53,124 bases of DNA from Acidobacteriota bacterium (GTDB lineage Bacteria > Acidobacteriota > Holophagae > Holophagales > Holophagaceae): positions 1 to 53,124 of the forward strand of contig JAJZQW010000009.1 of assembly GCA_021802985.1 (NCBI GenBank), given 5' to 3'. This document shows positions 34,863 to 42,637 of the stretch, one piece after another (the first letter of the stretch is position 1; the number at the start of each line of letters is the position of its first letter). Under the pieces are notes generated by a model, which did no database searches, was not told where the DNA came from, and was given only the letters and a program-made list of their open reading frames with translations. A program made the translations under genes and the position numbers.

Positions 34863-35542
34863 TGAGCTGGGCCGGCGTCCTCTGGCCGACGTTCACGCTG
34901 CTCCCCCGGCTGGCGGCCGGGGCGCAGCCGCAGTCAGGCATGCACCGCTGGGCCTCCCGGCTGCTGCCCGCCCTGGGCGTGGAACTGGAACTGCGCGGCC
35001 AGCTCCGGAGCGACCTCCCCCTCTGGGTGGCCAACCACCTGAGCTGGGTGGATGCGGTCGTTCTCATGAGCCTTCGTCCCATGGGCACCATCGCCAAGGG
35101 GGAGGTCACGGGCTATCCGTTGATCGGGGGCTGGGCGAAGCGCTCCGGCCTGCACTTCGTGGACCGCGAGAATCCAGCGAGCCGGGCCTCGGCCCTGGCG
35201 GCCTTCACGGGATCGCTGCGCGCGGGCCGGCCCATGCTGCTCTTCCCCGAGGGCACCACCACGCGCGGTGAAACCCTCGCCCCCTTCTACGAGGGGGGCC
35301 TCCGGGCGGCCCATGCCCTGGGCCTGCCCGCCCAGCCCACCCGGATCAGCAGTCCGGCCCATCACTACCCCTGGATCGGCGACGAGACCCTGCTGCCCCA
35401 CCTCCGGATCCTCCTGGCCACGCGCACGCCGGTGGTGGTGGAGGCCCTGGAGCCCCTGCACCCCGCCGACCACCCCGATCCCGCCGACTGGATCGCCGCC
35501 TTCCGATCCGCGCTCGCCCCCCGGAGCCCCCATGCTTGCTGA
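34862..35542 (+). CDS. PlsC-family 1-acyl-glycerol-3-phosphate-type acyltransferase
   Basis: A 226-aa acyltransferase with the catalytic HX4D motif at His59-Asp64 (NHLSWVD) and the phosphate/glycerol-binding FPEGTTT at 128-134. Membrane association is expected, though no strong N-terminal TM is seen. It may acylate lysophosphatidic acid, or lyso-ornithine lipid if the GNAT neighbour makes it. It is translationally coupled to the GNAT gene and overlaps the following gene by 11 nt. Confidence 0.87.
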   Translation: MSWAGVLWPTFTLLPRLAAGAQPQSGMHRWASRLLPALGVELELRGQLRSDLPLWVANHLSWVDAVVLMSLRPMGTIAKGEVTGYPLIGGWAKRSGLHFVDRENPASRASALAAFTGSLRAGRPMLLFPEGTTTRGETLAPFYEGGLRAAHALGLPAQPTRISSPAHHYPWIGDETLLPHLRILLATRTPVVVEALEPLHPADHPDPADWIAAFRSALAPRSPHAC

Positions 35543-36470
35543 AACCCTCATGCAGAGCCTCCGCACGGGCCTGACGCCCTTCCTGGGGCTGCCCCTGGAA
35601 CTGGAACCCCGGGCTGCGGCGGGTGTGGTCCTCGGCGTGCCCTGTGATGCCGGCGTCCTCCACCGTCCTGGCGCCCGGCTGGGCCCCTGGGCCCTGCGGG
35701 CCGCCTCCATGGGCCTGGGCACCCATCCCATGCCCGGACGCCTGCGGGAGGGCCGTGAGCCAGGATCACCCGCCGCAGCGCAGGGCTGGGTGGACGGCGG
35801 GAACATCCCCACCCTGCCCTTCTCCCTCACCGAGGCCCTGGCAACGATCCAGGCCACCGTGGGCGCCTGGGCCCGGTTCGGGTGCCGGACGTTCCTGCTT
35901 GGCGGCGACCACGCCATGACCCTCGGCGCTCTGCGGGCCCTGGCCCTGCAGCACGGCCCGCTGGGCCTTCTGCATCTGGACGCCCATCCCGATGCCGCCG
36001 ACGGGGCCGCCTGGGGCACGGACATCCACCACGGCACCTGGGTCCGCCAGGCGCTGCAGGAAGGCCTCCTCGATCCCGGCCGGGTCGTCCAGGCCGGTCT
36101 GCGGGCGCCGCGCTTCGACGACGCGGAACTGACCTTCCTCGCGGCGGCAGGCGTGCGGATGTGGACGCCGGCGGATCTTCGCGATCCCCTACTCACCCTG
36201 CGCCTCAAGGAGGACCTGGCCCGGGTGGGCGAAGGCCCCGCCTATGTCAGCATCGATCTGGACGCCCTCGATCCCGTGCTCGCCCCGGCCGTGGCCGAGC
36301 CCGTTCCCGGCGGCCTCAGCCTGCCCGAGGCGCTGCGCCTCGTCCATGGCACCCGGGGCTGGGCGCACCCCTGGGTGGGCGCCGACCTGATGGAACTGGC
36401 CCCCGGGCTGGAGGGTGGCGAGGCCAGTGCCCGCGTCGCCGTCCACCTGGCCCTCCACCTGCTCACCTGA
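35532..36470 (+). CDS. Ureohydrolase (agmatinase/arginase family)
   Basis: A 312-aa manganese ureohydrolase. Metal ligands are all visible: His127 in GGDHA, Asp150/His152/Asp154 in LDAHPDA and Asp242/Asp244 in SIDLDALDP. The HHGTWVR block at 166-172 is closer to the agmatinase HGTxFR loop than to arginase, so cleavage of a guanidino compound to an amine plus urea is expected. The ATG at 35532 has CGGAG upstream and lies within the PlsC 3' end. No arginine decarboxylase is nearby. Confidence 0.85.
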   Translation: MLAETLMQSLRTGLTPFLGLPLELEPRAAAGVVLGVPCDAGVLHRPGARLGPWALRAASMGLGTHPMPGRLREGREPGSPAAAQGWVDGGNIPTLPFSLTEALATIQATVGAWARFGCRTFLLGGDHAMTLGALRALALQHGPLGLLHLDAHPDAADGAAWGTDIHHGTWVRQALQEGLLDPGRVVQAGLRAPRFDDAELTFLAAAGVRMWTPADLRDPLLTLRLKEDLARVGEGPAYVSIDLDALDPVLAPAVAEPVPGGLSLPEALRLVHGTRGWAHPWVGADLMELAPGLEGGEASARVAVHLALHLLT

Positions 36471-36477
36471 GGTGCCC

Positions 36478-36978
36478 ATGACCCACGATTCCATTGAAAC
36501 CTTCCGCACTTTCCTGGGTGAACCGGGCTGGGATGACATCGTCGTGGGCCACGATTTCGGTTTCCTTGATCCCGCGCAGATCCAAACCTGGTCGGCCTTC
36601 CGGGGCGAAGGGGCGGCCCTCGCGCGGATGCGGGCGCTCGAAGGCCCCGGGCTCCGGGCCTTCGAGGCGCACCTCTGGGAGGCCTGCACCGAGGCCACCG
36701 GGAAGACCCCGCGACCGGGCAGCGCCCGGTGGGCCCACGCCCAGGATCGCTGGCGCCTGGCCATCCTCCGCGAGGCGCTGGCCACGGATGCCACCCTGCC
36801 CCTCCTCGCCCGGCGGGTCGAGCGCCTCTACGAGCAGGTGGGTTGTCCCGAGGACATGCTCGGGATGGTGCGGCCCTCGCCGCCCTGGTCCGGCCTTCCC
36901 GCCACGGTGGATGCCGCGGCCGTCCTCCGCTTCCTGGACCGGCATCGACCTGCTCCTGGCCACCTTCTGCCAGCCTGA
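36478..36978 (+). CDS. Hypothetical protein (possible DUF2247 relative)
   Basis: A 166-aa soluble protein of unknown function. It has GWDDIVVGHDFGFLDPAQI near the N-terminus and YEQVGCPEDMLGMV near residue 135, a pattern that reminds me of DUF2247. That recollection is weak. The central part is helical and Arg/Ala-rich. It lies 7 nt after the ureohydrolase with the same high-GC codon pattern, so it looks like a real last gene of the operon. The stop abuts convergent pcm. Confidence 0.7.
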   Translation: MTHDSIETFRTFLGEPGWDDIVVGHDFGFLDPAQIQTWSAFRGEGAALARMRALEGPGLRAFEAHLWEACTEATGKTPRPGSARWAHAQDRWRLAILREALATDATLPLLARRVERLYEQVGCPEDMLGMVRPSPPWSGLPATVDAAAVLRFLDRHRPAPGHLLPA

Positions 36979-36979
36979 T

Positions 36980-37597
36980 TCACCGCAAAGGCACGAAGGC
37001 CACGGGCAGCAGGCGCTCGGGATGGCCGGGCCCGCCGCGGTAGCGGGTCAGCCACTGGGCCTCCCAGGGGGAACCGAGGGGCGCCAGCAGCCGTCCCCTG
37101 GGTGCGAGCTGGTCCCAGAGGTCCGGCGGCACCTCCGGGGCCGCGCAACTGAGGACGATGGCCTGGAAGGGCGCGGCCCTGGGCCAGCCCCGGGTGCCGT
37201 CCGCCCCATGCACCTCCACATTCCCGATGCCCAGTTCCTCCAACAGCTTGGCGGAACGGGCGGCCAGATCCGGTTCCAGTTCCAGGGCGACGACTTGGCG
37301 GGCCAGGCGAGCCAGGACGGCCGCGAAGTAGCCACTGCCGGAGCCCACCTCCAGCACGCCTTCCCCACCTTCCAGTTCCAGCGCCTCGGCCATGAAGGCC
37401 ACGATGTAGGGCTGGGAGAGGGTCTGCCCGCGGCCGATGGGCAGGGGATGGTCCTCGTGGGCCTCCGCCTGGCAGGCCAGCGGCGCAAAGCGGTGCCGGG
37501 GAACCTTCCGCATGGCCCCCAGCACGCGTGGATCGCGGACCCCCCGCGCCTCGATCTGGGTCAGCACCATGGTCTCCCGGGCCGTGCGAAGATCCAC
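36980..37597 (-). CDS. pcm: Protein-L-isoaspartate O-methyltransferase
   Basis: A 205-aa SAM methyltransferase that repairs isoaspartyl residues in ageing proteins. Family blocks are the AMRKVPRHRF N-terminal motif, PLPIGRGQTLSQPYIVAFM, and the SAM-binding VLEVGSGSGYFAAVLA. The start is uncertain: GTG at 37597 has GGGAGG at 9 nt; a TTG 9 nt upstream touches that site directly and is unlikely. It is divergent from the PF10136 gene, 68 nt away. Confidence 0.93.
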   Translation of the reverse strand: MDLRTARETMVLTQIEARGVRDPRVLGAMRKVPRHRFAPLACQAEAHEDHPLPIGRGQTLSQPYIVAFMAEALELEGGEGVLEVGSGSGYFAAVLARLARQVVALELEPDLAARSAKLLEELGIGNVEVHGADGTRGWPRAAPFQAIVLSCAAPEVPPDLWDQLAPRGRLLAPLGSPWEAQWLTRYRGGPGHPERLLPVAFVPLR

Positions 37598-37665
37598 CGT
37601 CGGCAACCTCCCGTGTCATAAAGGATGGGGCCTTCCTGCCCCTGTCGCACCCCTCGGAGCGTCCC

Positions 37666-39579
37666 ATGCCCGTTCCCGACCCCCGGCTGGAGGCCCTGCT
37701 GGAATCCAATTCCACCTTCCGGCTGGAGGCCCTGCTCCGCTGGCTCCTGGAAGCCTCCCCCACCCCCTCAGAGGACGGCGAACCTCGCCGGACCTCGCGC
37801 CTCCGGCGCCTCCACGCGGCCCTCACTGGCCGCGGCCTGGAGGGCCAACTCCGGGAGGCCTGGACCCACGCCTCGGCCGTCCGCCTGTTGGCGGAGACGG
37901 GGCTCCCAGACCGCACCACCCTTCTCGGGGAGGGGTTCCAGCGGGTGGTGGACCGGATCATCCCCCGCCTGGATCCGGAGGGGGATCTGTACGCCCTGCT
38001 CGACCGCCTGGGCCTGGACGAGGCCGATGCCCGGTGGATGGCGTCGCTGCCGGAGGAACTCCGGGCACCCTGGGCCCCCCTGCTGGCTCCACCCCGGGAG
38101 AGCTGGTTCCACGCAGCGCGGCTGCTGGCCCACCGTGCCTCGGCCGTGGGCCTGTCCCGGGACCTCCTCGCCCTCACCCCCGAAGGCAGTGATGCGGAAT
38201 CCCCCTTCTTCGAGCTGGACCATGTCGTTCGCAGCCTGGGCGAAGCACCGGGGGATCCCGCCGCCTGGCGCGACTGGGAAGCCTGCCTGGCGGCCTGCCG
38301 CAGCACCCTTCGCTTCGTCCAGGCGCGTCTGGACGAGCGGGGGGTGTCCACGGACCTGATCTTTCGCCTGGAGCTCGTGGAGGCCCAGCTGACGCGCATG
38401 GATCGCCTGCTCGGGTTCGCGCTGGCCCGGGGCGATGGCCGGGCCTTCGCGGTGGAGCTGGTGCAGGGGTGCGCCCGGCAGCATGACCTCGCCACCCTGG
38501 TCCGGGGAACGGTCAAGCGGCTGGCCCGCAAGGTGGTGGAGCACACCGGCGAGACCGGCGAACACTACATCGCCCGGAACCGGGCGGAGTGGTGGGCCAT
38601 GGGCCGGTCCGCGGCCGGCGGCGGCCTGCTCACCGCCGGGACGGCCCTGCTCAAGTTCGGCCTCTTCGCCCTGCCCCTGGCGCCCCTGCTGCTGGGGCTC
38701 GGCGTGGCCTCCAATTACGCCATCAGTTTCATCGCCCTGCAGCTCCTCGGCTTCAGCCTGGCCTCCAAGCAGCCGGCCATGACCGCCGCCGCCCTGGCCC
38801 GCAGCCTGGAGGAACACCATGGTCTGGGGACCGCGGTCGCCCTGGAGGCGGAGATCGAGCTGGTGGCGGCCATCACCCGCACGCAGGTCATGGCCACCCT
38901 GGGCAACGTGCTAGCGACGATCCCCACGGCGGTGGGAATCTGCGCCCTCTGGCTCTGGCTCTCGGGACACGCACCCCTCGGCCCAGCCGCAGCGCTTCAT
39001 GGCCTGGAGTCCAACGATCCGCGCCATGCCGGCACCCTGATCTATGCCGCCGTCACCGGCGTGCTGCTCTGGCTCTCCAGCCTCGCGGCGGGCTGGGCCG
39101 CCAACTGGAGCGCCTACCGCGGACTGCCCGTGGCCCTGGAACGGAATCACCGCCTGCGCAGCTGGTTCGGGGCCTCTGCGGCCGGATCGATGGCGCGCTT
39201 CACCCGCAAGCAGCTGCCGGGCATCGTGGGCTACACCGCCCTGGGGTTCCTGCTCGCCTTCGTGCCCCTGATGGCCGCCTTCGCGGGCATCCACCTGGAA
39301 GTCCGCCACGTCACCCTCCAGGCCGCCGCCCTGGCCCTGGCCGCCGCCAGCCTCTTCCTCCAGGGGACCCTCGCCTGGACGGCCGTGGCCTGGGGCCTGC
39401 TGGGCATCGGCCTCATTGGCGTCCTCAACTTCGTCGTCTCCTTTGCCATGGCCCTGTGGACCGCCATGCGCGCCCGGGACCTCGATGGCCATGCCAGCCG
39501 CCGCCTCTGGATCAAGATCCTGAAGGCCTTCAACCGGCAGCCGGGACGCTTCCTGTGGGCCCCGCCGAAAACACACTGA
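37666..39579 (+). CDS. PF10136-type membrane protein (annotated as site-specific recombinase)
   Basis: A 637-aa protein matching the family often named site-specific recombinase Gcr. The family signature KRLARKVVEHTGETGEHYI lies at about residues 285-303. The N-terminal half is helical and soluble; the C-terminal half has about six to seven hydrophobic segments. No recombinase catalytic Tyr/Ser motif or DNA-binding domain is visible, so the recombinase label is doubtful and the protein is better described as an integral membrane protein of unknown role. The ATG has GGAG 6 nt upstream. There is no sign of mobility around it. Confidence 0.8.
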   Translation: MPVPDPRLEALLESNSTFRLEALLRWLLEASPTPSEDGEPRRTSRLRRLHAALTGRGLEGQLREAWTHASAVRLLAETGLPDRTTLLGEGFQRVVDRIIPRLDPEGDLYALLDRLGLDEADARWMASLPEELRAPWAPLLAPPRESWFHAARLLAHRASAVGLSRDLLALTPEGSDAESPFFELDHVVRSLGEAPGDPAAWRDWEACLAACRSTLRFVQARLDERGVSTDLIFRLELVEAQLTRMDRLLGFALARGDGRAFAVELVQGCARQHDLATLVRGTVKRLARKVVEHTGETGEHYIARNRAEWWAMGRSAAGGGLLTAGTALLKFGLFALPLAPLLLGLGVASNYAISFIALQLLGFSLASKQPAMTAAALARSLEEHHGLGTAVALEAEIELVAAITRTQVMATLGNVLATIPTAVGICALWLWLSGHAPLGPAAALHGLESNDPRHAGTLIYAAVTGVLLWLSSLAAGWAANWSAYRGLPVALERNHRLRSWFGASAAGSMARFTRKQLPGIVGYTALGFLLAFVPLMAAFAGIHLEVRHVTLQAAALALAAASLFLQGTLAWTAVAWGLLGIGLIGVLNFVVSFAMALWTAMRARDLDGHASRRLWIKILKAFNRQPGRFLWAPPKTH

Positions 39580-39613
39580 CGCGGTGAGCCGTCCTGCCTG
39601 TGGACCTGGCTGA

Positions 39614-40321
39614 TCAGAACAGGCGTCCCACCAGGGCCGCCAGGGCGGTTTCGGTACGGAGGATCCGGGGGCCCAGGTCCAGGGGGCGGAGGCCGGCCCG
39701 CAGGAGGCTCGCCACCTCGGCGTCGACCCAGCCGCCCTCGGGCCCGATGGCCAGGGTGAAGGGCGCGGCCAGCACCCTCGGAAAGGGCTGGCCGGAGCCT
39801 GGATGGGCCACCAGGCCCGTGCCGCCGCCCACCAGGGCCGGCAGGTCGTCCTCCACGAAGGGCCGGAAGAGGCGGGCCAGCCGCAGTTCGGGCAGCACGG
39901 TGTCCTTGGCCTGTTCCAGGCCCAGGATAAGTTGCTGCCGAAGGCTCTCCGGGGCCAGGCGGGGGCTGGCCCAGTAGGCCTTCTCCACCTTCCAGGCGTT
40001 CACGAATACGAGCCGCGCCACCCCCAGGCTCGCGGCGGCGGCCACCACGCGGTTCAGCACCTTGGGCCGCGGCAGGGCCACCACCAGCGTCAGGGGCAGC
40101 TTGGGCGGTGGATCCTGGTCGAGGGTCAGCGTGAGTTCCAAGGCCTCGTCGTCGAGCCGCAGCACGTGCCCGCGGCCCATGCGCCCCCCCAGCAGCCCCA
40201 CCGTCAGGTCATCGCCCACGACCGCCCGGTGCACCTCGCGCACATGGGCCAGCCGCCGTCCGGTGAGCCGGGCGCGATCGAGGGCCACCAGGTCCTCCGG
40301 CAGGAGCAGGACGAGGTTCAC
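39614..40321 (-). CDS. rsmE: 16S rRNA (uracil(1498)-N3)-methyltransferase
   Basis: A 235-aa RsmE-family SPOUT methyltransferase modifying U1498 of 16S rRNA. The SPOUT knot motifs are clear: IGPEGGWVDAEV and LGPRILRTETA near the C-terminus, with an N-terminal PUA-like barrel (LAHVREVHRAVVGDDLTVG). The GTG start overlaps the upstream GNAT stop (GTGA). The gene is convergent with the PF10136 gene, 34 nt apart. Confidence 0.93.
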   Translation of the reverse strand: MNLVLLLPEDLVALDRARLTGRRLAHVREVHRAVVGDDLTVGLLGGRMGRGHVLRLDDEALELTLTLDQDPPPKLPLTLVVALPRPKVLNRVVAAAASLGVARLVFVNAWKVEKAYWASPRLAPESLRQQLILGLEQAKDTVLPELRLARLFRPFVEDDLPALVGGGTGLVAHPGSGQPFPRVLAAPFTLAIGPEGGWVDAEVASLLRAGLRPLDLGPRILRTETALAALVGRLF

Positions 40322-40848
40322 GCCAGCCCCTTGGCCAGGATGAGGTCGCGATCCAGGCGGCCCCCGATGGAGAAGCCGTGCTCGCCCACTGCCCGGAACC
40401 CGCTGCGCCCATAGAACGCCAGGGCCCGGGCATTGTGTTCCCACACGCCCAGCCAGAGGACATCGGCCCCCCGGGTTCGGACCAGCGCCTCGCAGGCCGC
40501 CAGCAGGGCCGCGCCGCGCCCGCCGCCCTGAGCGGATCCCAGCAGGTAGATGCGTTGCAGTTCGGCCGGTCGCGCCCCCGGCACGCCGGGCTCCCGGTGG
40601 TCCAGCCAGAGCTGGGCGAAGCCGACCGGGACGCCCTCCACCTCCAGCACCAGGGCCGGCCGCGCGGAATCCGCCAGTTCCGCCTTCTGGATCGTCGGGC
40701 CGTAGGCCCCCGCCAGGAAGGCCGCGAAGTCAGCCGGATCGTAGAGCGGCTCGAAGGTCTCCCGGAAGGTGCGAACGCCCAGGTCCGCCAGGGTCACAGC
40801 ATCCTCAAGGGTCGCGGGACGAATGACGAAAGGGGCCATGGGGACCAT
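40318..40848 (-). CDS. GNAT-family N-acetyltransferase
   Basis: A 176-aa GNAT enzyme. The acetyl-CoA-binding loop is QGGGRGAALLAA, preceded by LQRIYLLGSA, and the C-terminal FYGRSGFRAVGEHGF block is typical. Similar proteins acetylate small amines or N-termini; substrate is not evident. The ATG at 40848 is chosen for GAGGAAGG nearby; a second ATG 9 nt downstream is possible. It is coupled to rsmE through GTGA. Confidence 0.85.
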   Translation of the reverse strand: MVPMAPFVIRPATLEDAVTLADLGVRTFRETFEPLYDPADFAAFLAGAYGPTIQKAELADSARPALVLEVEGVPVGFAQLWLDHREPGVPGARPAELQRIYLLGSAQGGGRGAALLAACEALVRTRGADVLWLGVWEHNARALAFYGRSGFRAVGEHGFSIGGRLDRDLILAKGLA

Positions 40849-40903
40849 GCTACCTTCCTCGCGAACCCGCCGGAACGCCGGCCTCCTTTGACAGGTTCCA
40901 GCC

Positions 40904-41806
40904 ATGCGGATCAATACCCTCGACGAGCTCCTCCTTGCGGTGAAGGACCGGCCCCGCAAGCGCCTGGTGGTGGCCTGGGCCAACGACGCCCACACCCTGG
41001 AGGCGGTGAACGCCGCGGTGGAGGCGGGCCTGGTGGAGGCCATCCTGGTGGGTGACGAGGCCGTGATGGGGAAGGTGCTCCAGGAACTCAGCCTGCCCAA
41101 GGAGCGGTACCGCATGGTCCACGCCGCCACGGATACCGAAGCCGCCGCCAAGGCCGTGGCCATGGTCCGCTTCGGCGAGGCCGACCTGCTGATGAAGGGC
41201 CTGCTCAGCACGGAGCTGTACATGAAGGCCATCCTGAACAAGGACCAGGGCCTGCTGGACCCCGGCGCCATCCTCAGCCATGTGACCGTCATGGAACACC
41301 CGGGCCATCCCAAGCTGCTGATCGCGGGCGACGTGGCCGTGATCCCCGAGCCCGAGTTCAAGGAGAAGGTGGCCATCCTGGGCTACCTGGTGGCGACCGC
41401 GAAGGCCCTTGGCGTCGAGTTGCCGAAGGTGGCCGTGCTGTCGGCCTCCGAGCAGGTGCAGCCCAAGCTGCGGTCCAGTGCCGAGGCGGCGCTGCTCTCC
41501 AAGATGGCGGACCGGGGCCAGATCAAGGGGGCCCTGGTGGACGGTCCCATGGCCCTGGACGGCGCCATCGATCCCGAATCCGCCCGGATCAAGGGGATGC
41601 GCGGGTCGGTGGCCGGCGACGCGGACTGCCTGCTCTTCCCCAACCTGGAGGCCGGCAACACCTTCTACAAGGCCGGCACCAAGCTGGGCGGCGCCGAGAT
41701 CGCCGCCGTCGTGGCCGGCGCCAAGGTGCCCTGCGTCCTCAGCAGCCGCGGCGACACCGCCAAGACCAAGCTCAGCTCCATCGCCCTGGCGGCGCTGCTG
41801 GCCTGA
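40904..41806 (+). CDS. ptb: Phosphate butyryltransferase (phosphate acyltransferase)
   Basis: A 300-aa stand-alone phosphotransacylase of the Ptb branch, converting an acyl-CoA plus Pi to an acyl-phosphate. Blocks include DLLMKGLLST, HVTVMEHPGHP, DGPMALDGAIDPES and FPNLEAGNTFYKAG. The length (300) is typical of Ptb. It lies 3.0 kb from the start of, and convergent with, a fused Pta-Buk gene that could take the acyl-phosphate to the acid and ATP. Acyl-chain preference cannot be read from sequence. Confidence 0.93.
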   Translation: MRINTLDELLLAVKDRPRKRLVVAWANDAHTLEAVNAAVEAGLVEAILVGDEAVMGKVLQELSLPKERYRMVHAATDTEAAAKAVAMVRFGEADLLMKGLLSTELYMKAILNKDQGLLDPGAILSHVTVMEHPGHPKLLIAGDVAVIPEPEFKEKVAILGYLVATAKALGVELPKVAVLSASEQVQPKLRSSAEAALLSKMADRGQIKGALVDGPMALDGAIDPESARIKGMRGSVAGDADCLLFPNLEAGNTFYKAGTKLGGAEIAAVVAGAKVPCVLSSRGDTAKTKLSSIALAALLA

Positions 41807-41829
41807 GGCGGGGCGAAGGGAAAAAGCTC

Positions 41830-41893
41830 ACCACCAAGACACCAAGGCACCAAGAAAAGCGTGTCCTTCTTGGTGCCTTGGTGTCTTGGTGGT
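41830..41893. repeat. Perfect 27-bp inverted repeat built from tandem 8-mers
   Basis: Arms 41830-41856 and 41867-41893 are perfectly complementary over 27 bp with a 10-nt loop. Each arm contains three tandem CACCAAG(A/G) units at 8-bp period. Sequences of this kind are scattered through many bacterial genomes. It fills most of the space between ptb and the nitroreductase gene and ends 24 nt before the latter's ATG. RNA from it would form a very stable hairpin on either strand. Confidence 0.9.
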
Positions 41894-41917
41894 AGTCAGT
41901 TTTGCTTTGGAGGTTGC

Positions 41918-42631
41918 ATGACCGTCTTTGAGATGCCCACGCCCGAAGCGACTGCCGCCGTGGACGCGGCGATCACCACCCGGCATTCCATGCGCGCGTT
42001 CCTGCCCACGCCCGTGCCGCGCGCGGTGGTGGAGGAGATCCTGGCTGTGGCCTCCCGTGCGCCCTCCGGCACCAACATCCAGCCTTGGCAGGTCCACGTG
42101 CTGACGGGGGCGGCCCTGAAGCGCCTCTCCGATCGGCTCCTGACCATCCACGACAACCCTGAGGAACTGGCCCGCCACGATCGCGAGTACGAGTACTACC
42201 CCCGGGAGTGGACCTCCCCCTACCTGGAGCGGCGCCGCAAGGTGGGCTGGGACCTCTACGGACTGCTCGGGATCGAGAAGACGGACAAGGCGGGGATGCA
42301 CGTGCAGCACGGCCGCAACTACCGGTTCTTCGACGCCCCGGTGGGCCTGATCTTCAGCATCGACCGCATCCTGCAGCAGGGCAGCTGGCTGGACTACGGC
42401 ATGTTCCTGGAGAACGTCATGGTCGCCGCCCGCGGCCGGGGCCTGCACACCTGCCCCCAGGCCGCCTTCACCTCCTTCCATCGCGTCATCGCCGAAGAAC
42501 TGGCCTTCCGCCCGGACCAGATGCTCGTCTGCGGCATGGCCCTTGGCCACGCCGATCCCGAGGCCCCCGAGAACCAGCTCGTCACCGAGCGGGCCCCGGT
42601 CTCCGAGTTCGCGCGGTTCTACGAGGCGTAG
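41918..42631 (+). CDS. Nitroreductase family protein
   Basis: A 237-aa FMN-dependent nitroreductase-family oxidoreductase. The N-terminal RHSMRAFLPTPVPRAVVEEIL and the FMN-contacting RAPSGTNIQPW block are standard, and a GMFLENVMVAARGRGLHTCP helix follows. The natural substrate (quinone, enone or nitro compound) is unknown. The ATG has TGGAGG 4 nt upstream. A perfect 27-bp hairpin ends 24 nt before the start and may isolate it from ptb. Confidence 0.92.
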   Translation: MTVFEMPTPEATAAVDAAITTRHSMRAFLPTPVPRAVVEEILAVASRAPSGTNIQPWQVHVLTGAALKRLSDRLLTIHDNPEELARHDREYEYYPREWTSPYLERRRKVGWDLYGLLGIEKTDKAGMHVQHGRNYRFFDAPVGLIFSIDRILQQGSWLDYGMFLENVMVAARGRGLHTCPQAAFTSFHRVIAEELAFRPDQMLVCGMALGHADPEAPENQLVTERAPVSEFARFYEA

Positions 42632-42637
42632 CCTCCC

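Noticed and set aside
37666..39579. Mobile element suggested by the name site-specific recombinase
   Set aside because: There are no flanking repeats, attachment sites, tRNA disruption or unusual base composition, and the protein is a membrane protein.
40886..40903. TTTGACAGG before ptb read as a -35 box
   Set aside because: It is only about 12 nt from the ATG, too close for a -35; no matching -10 fits.
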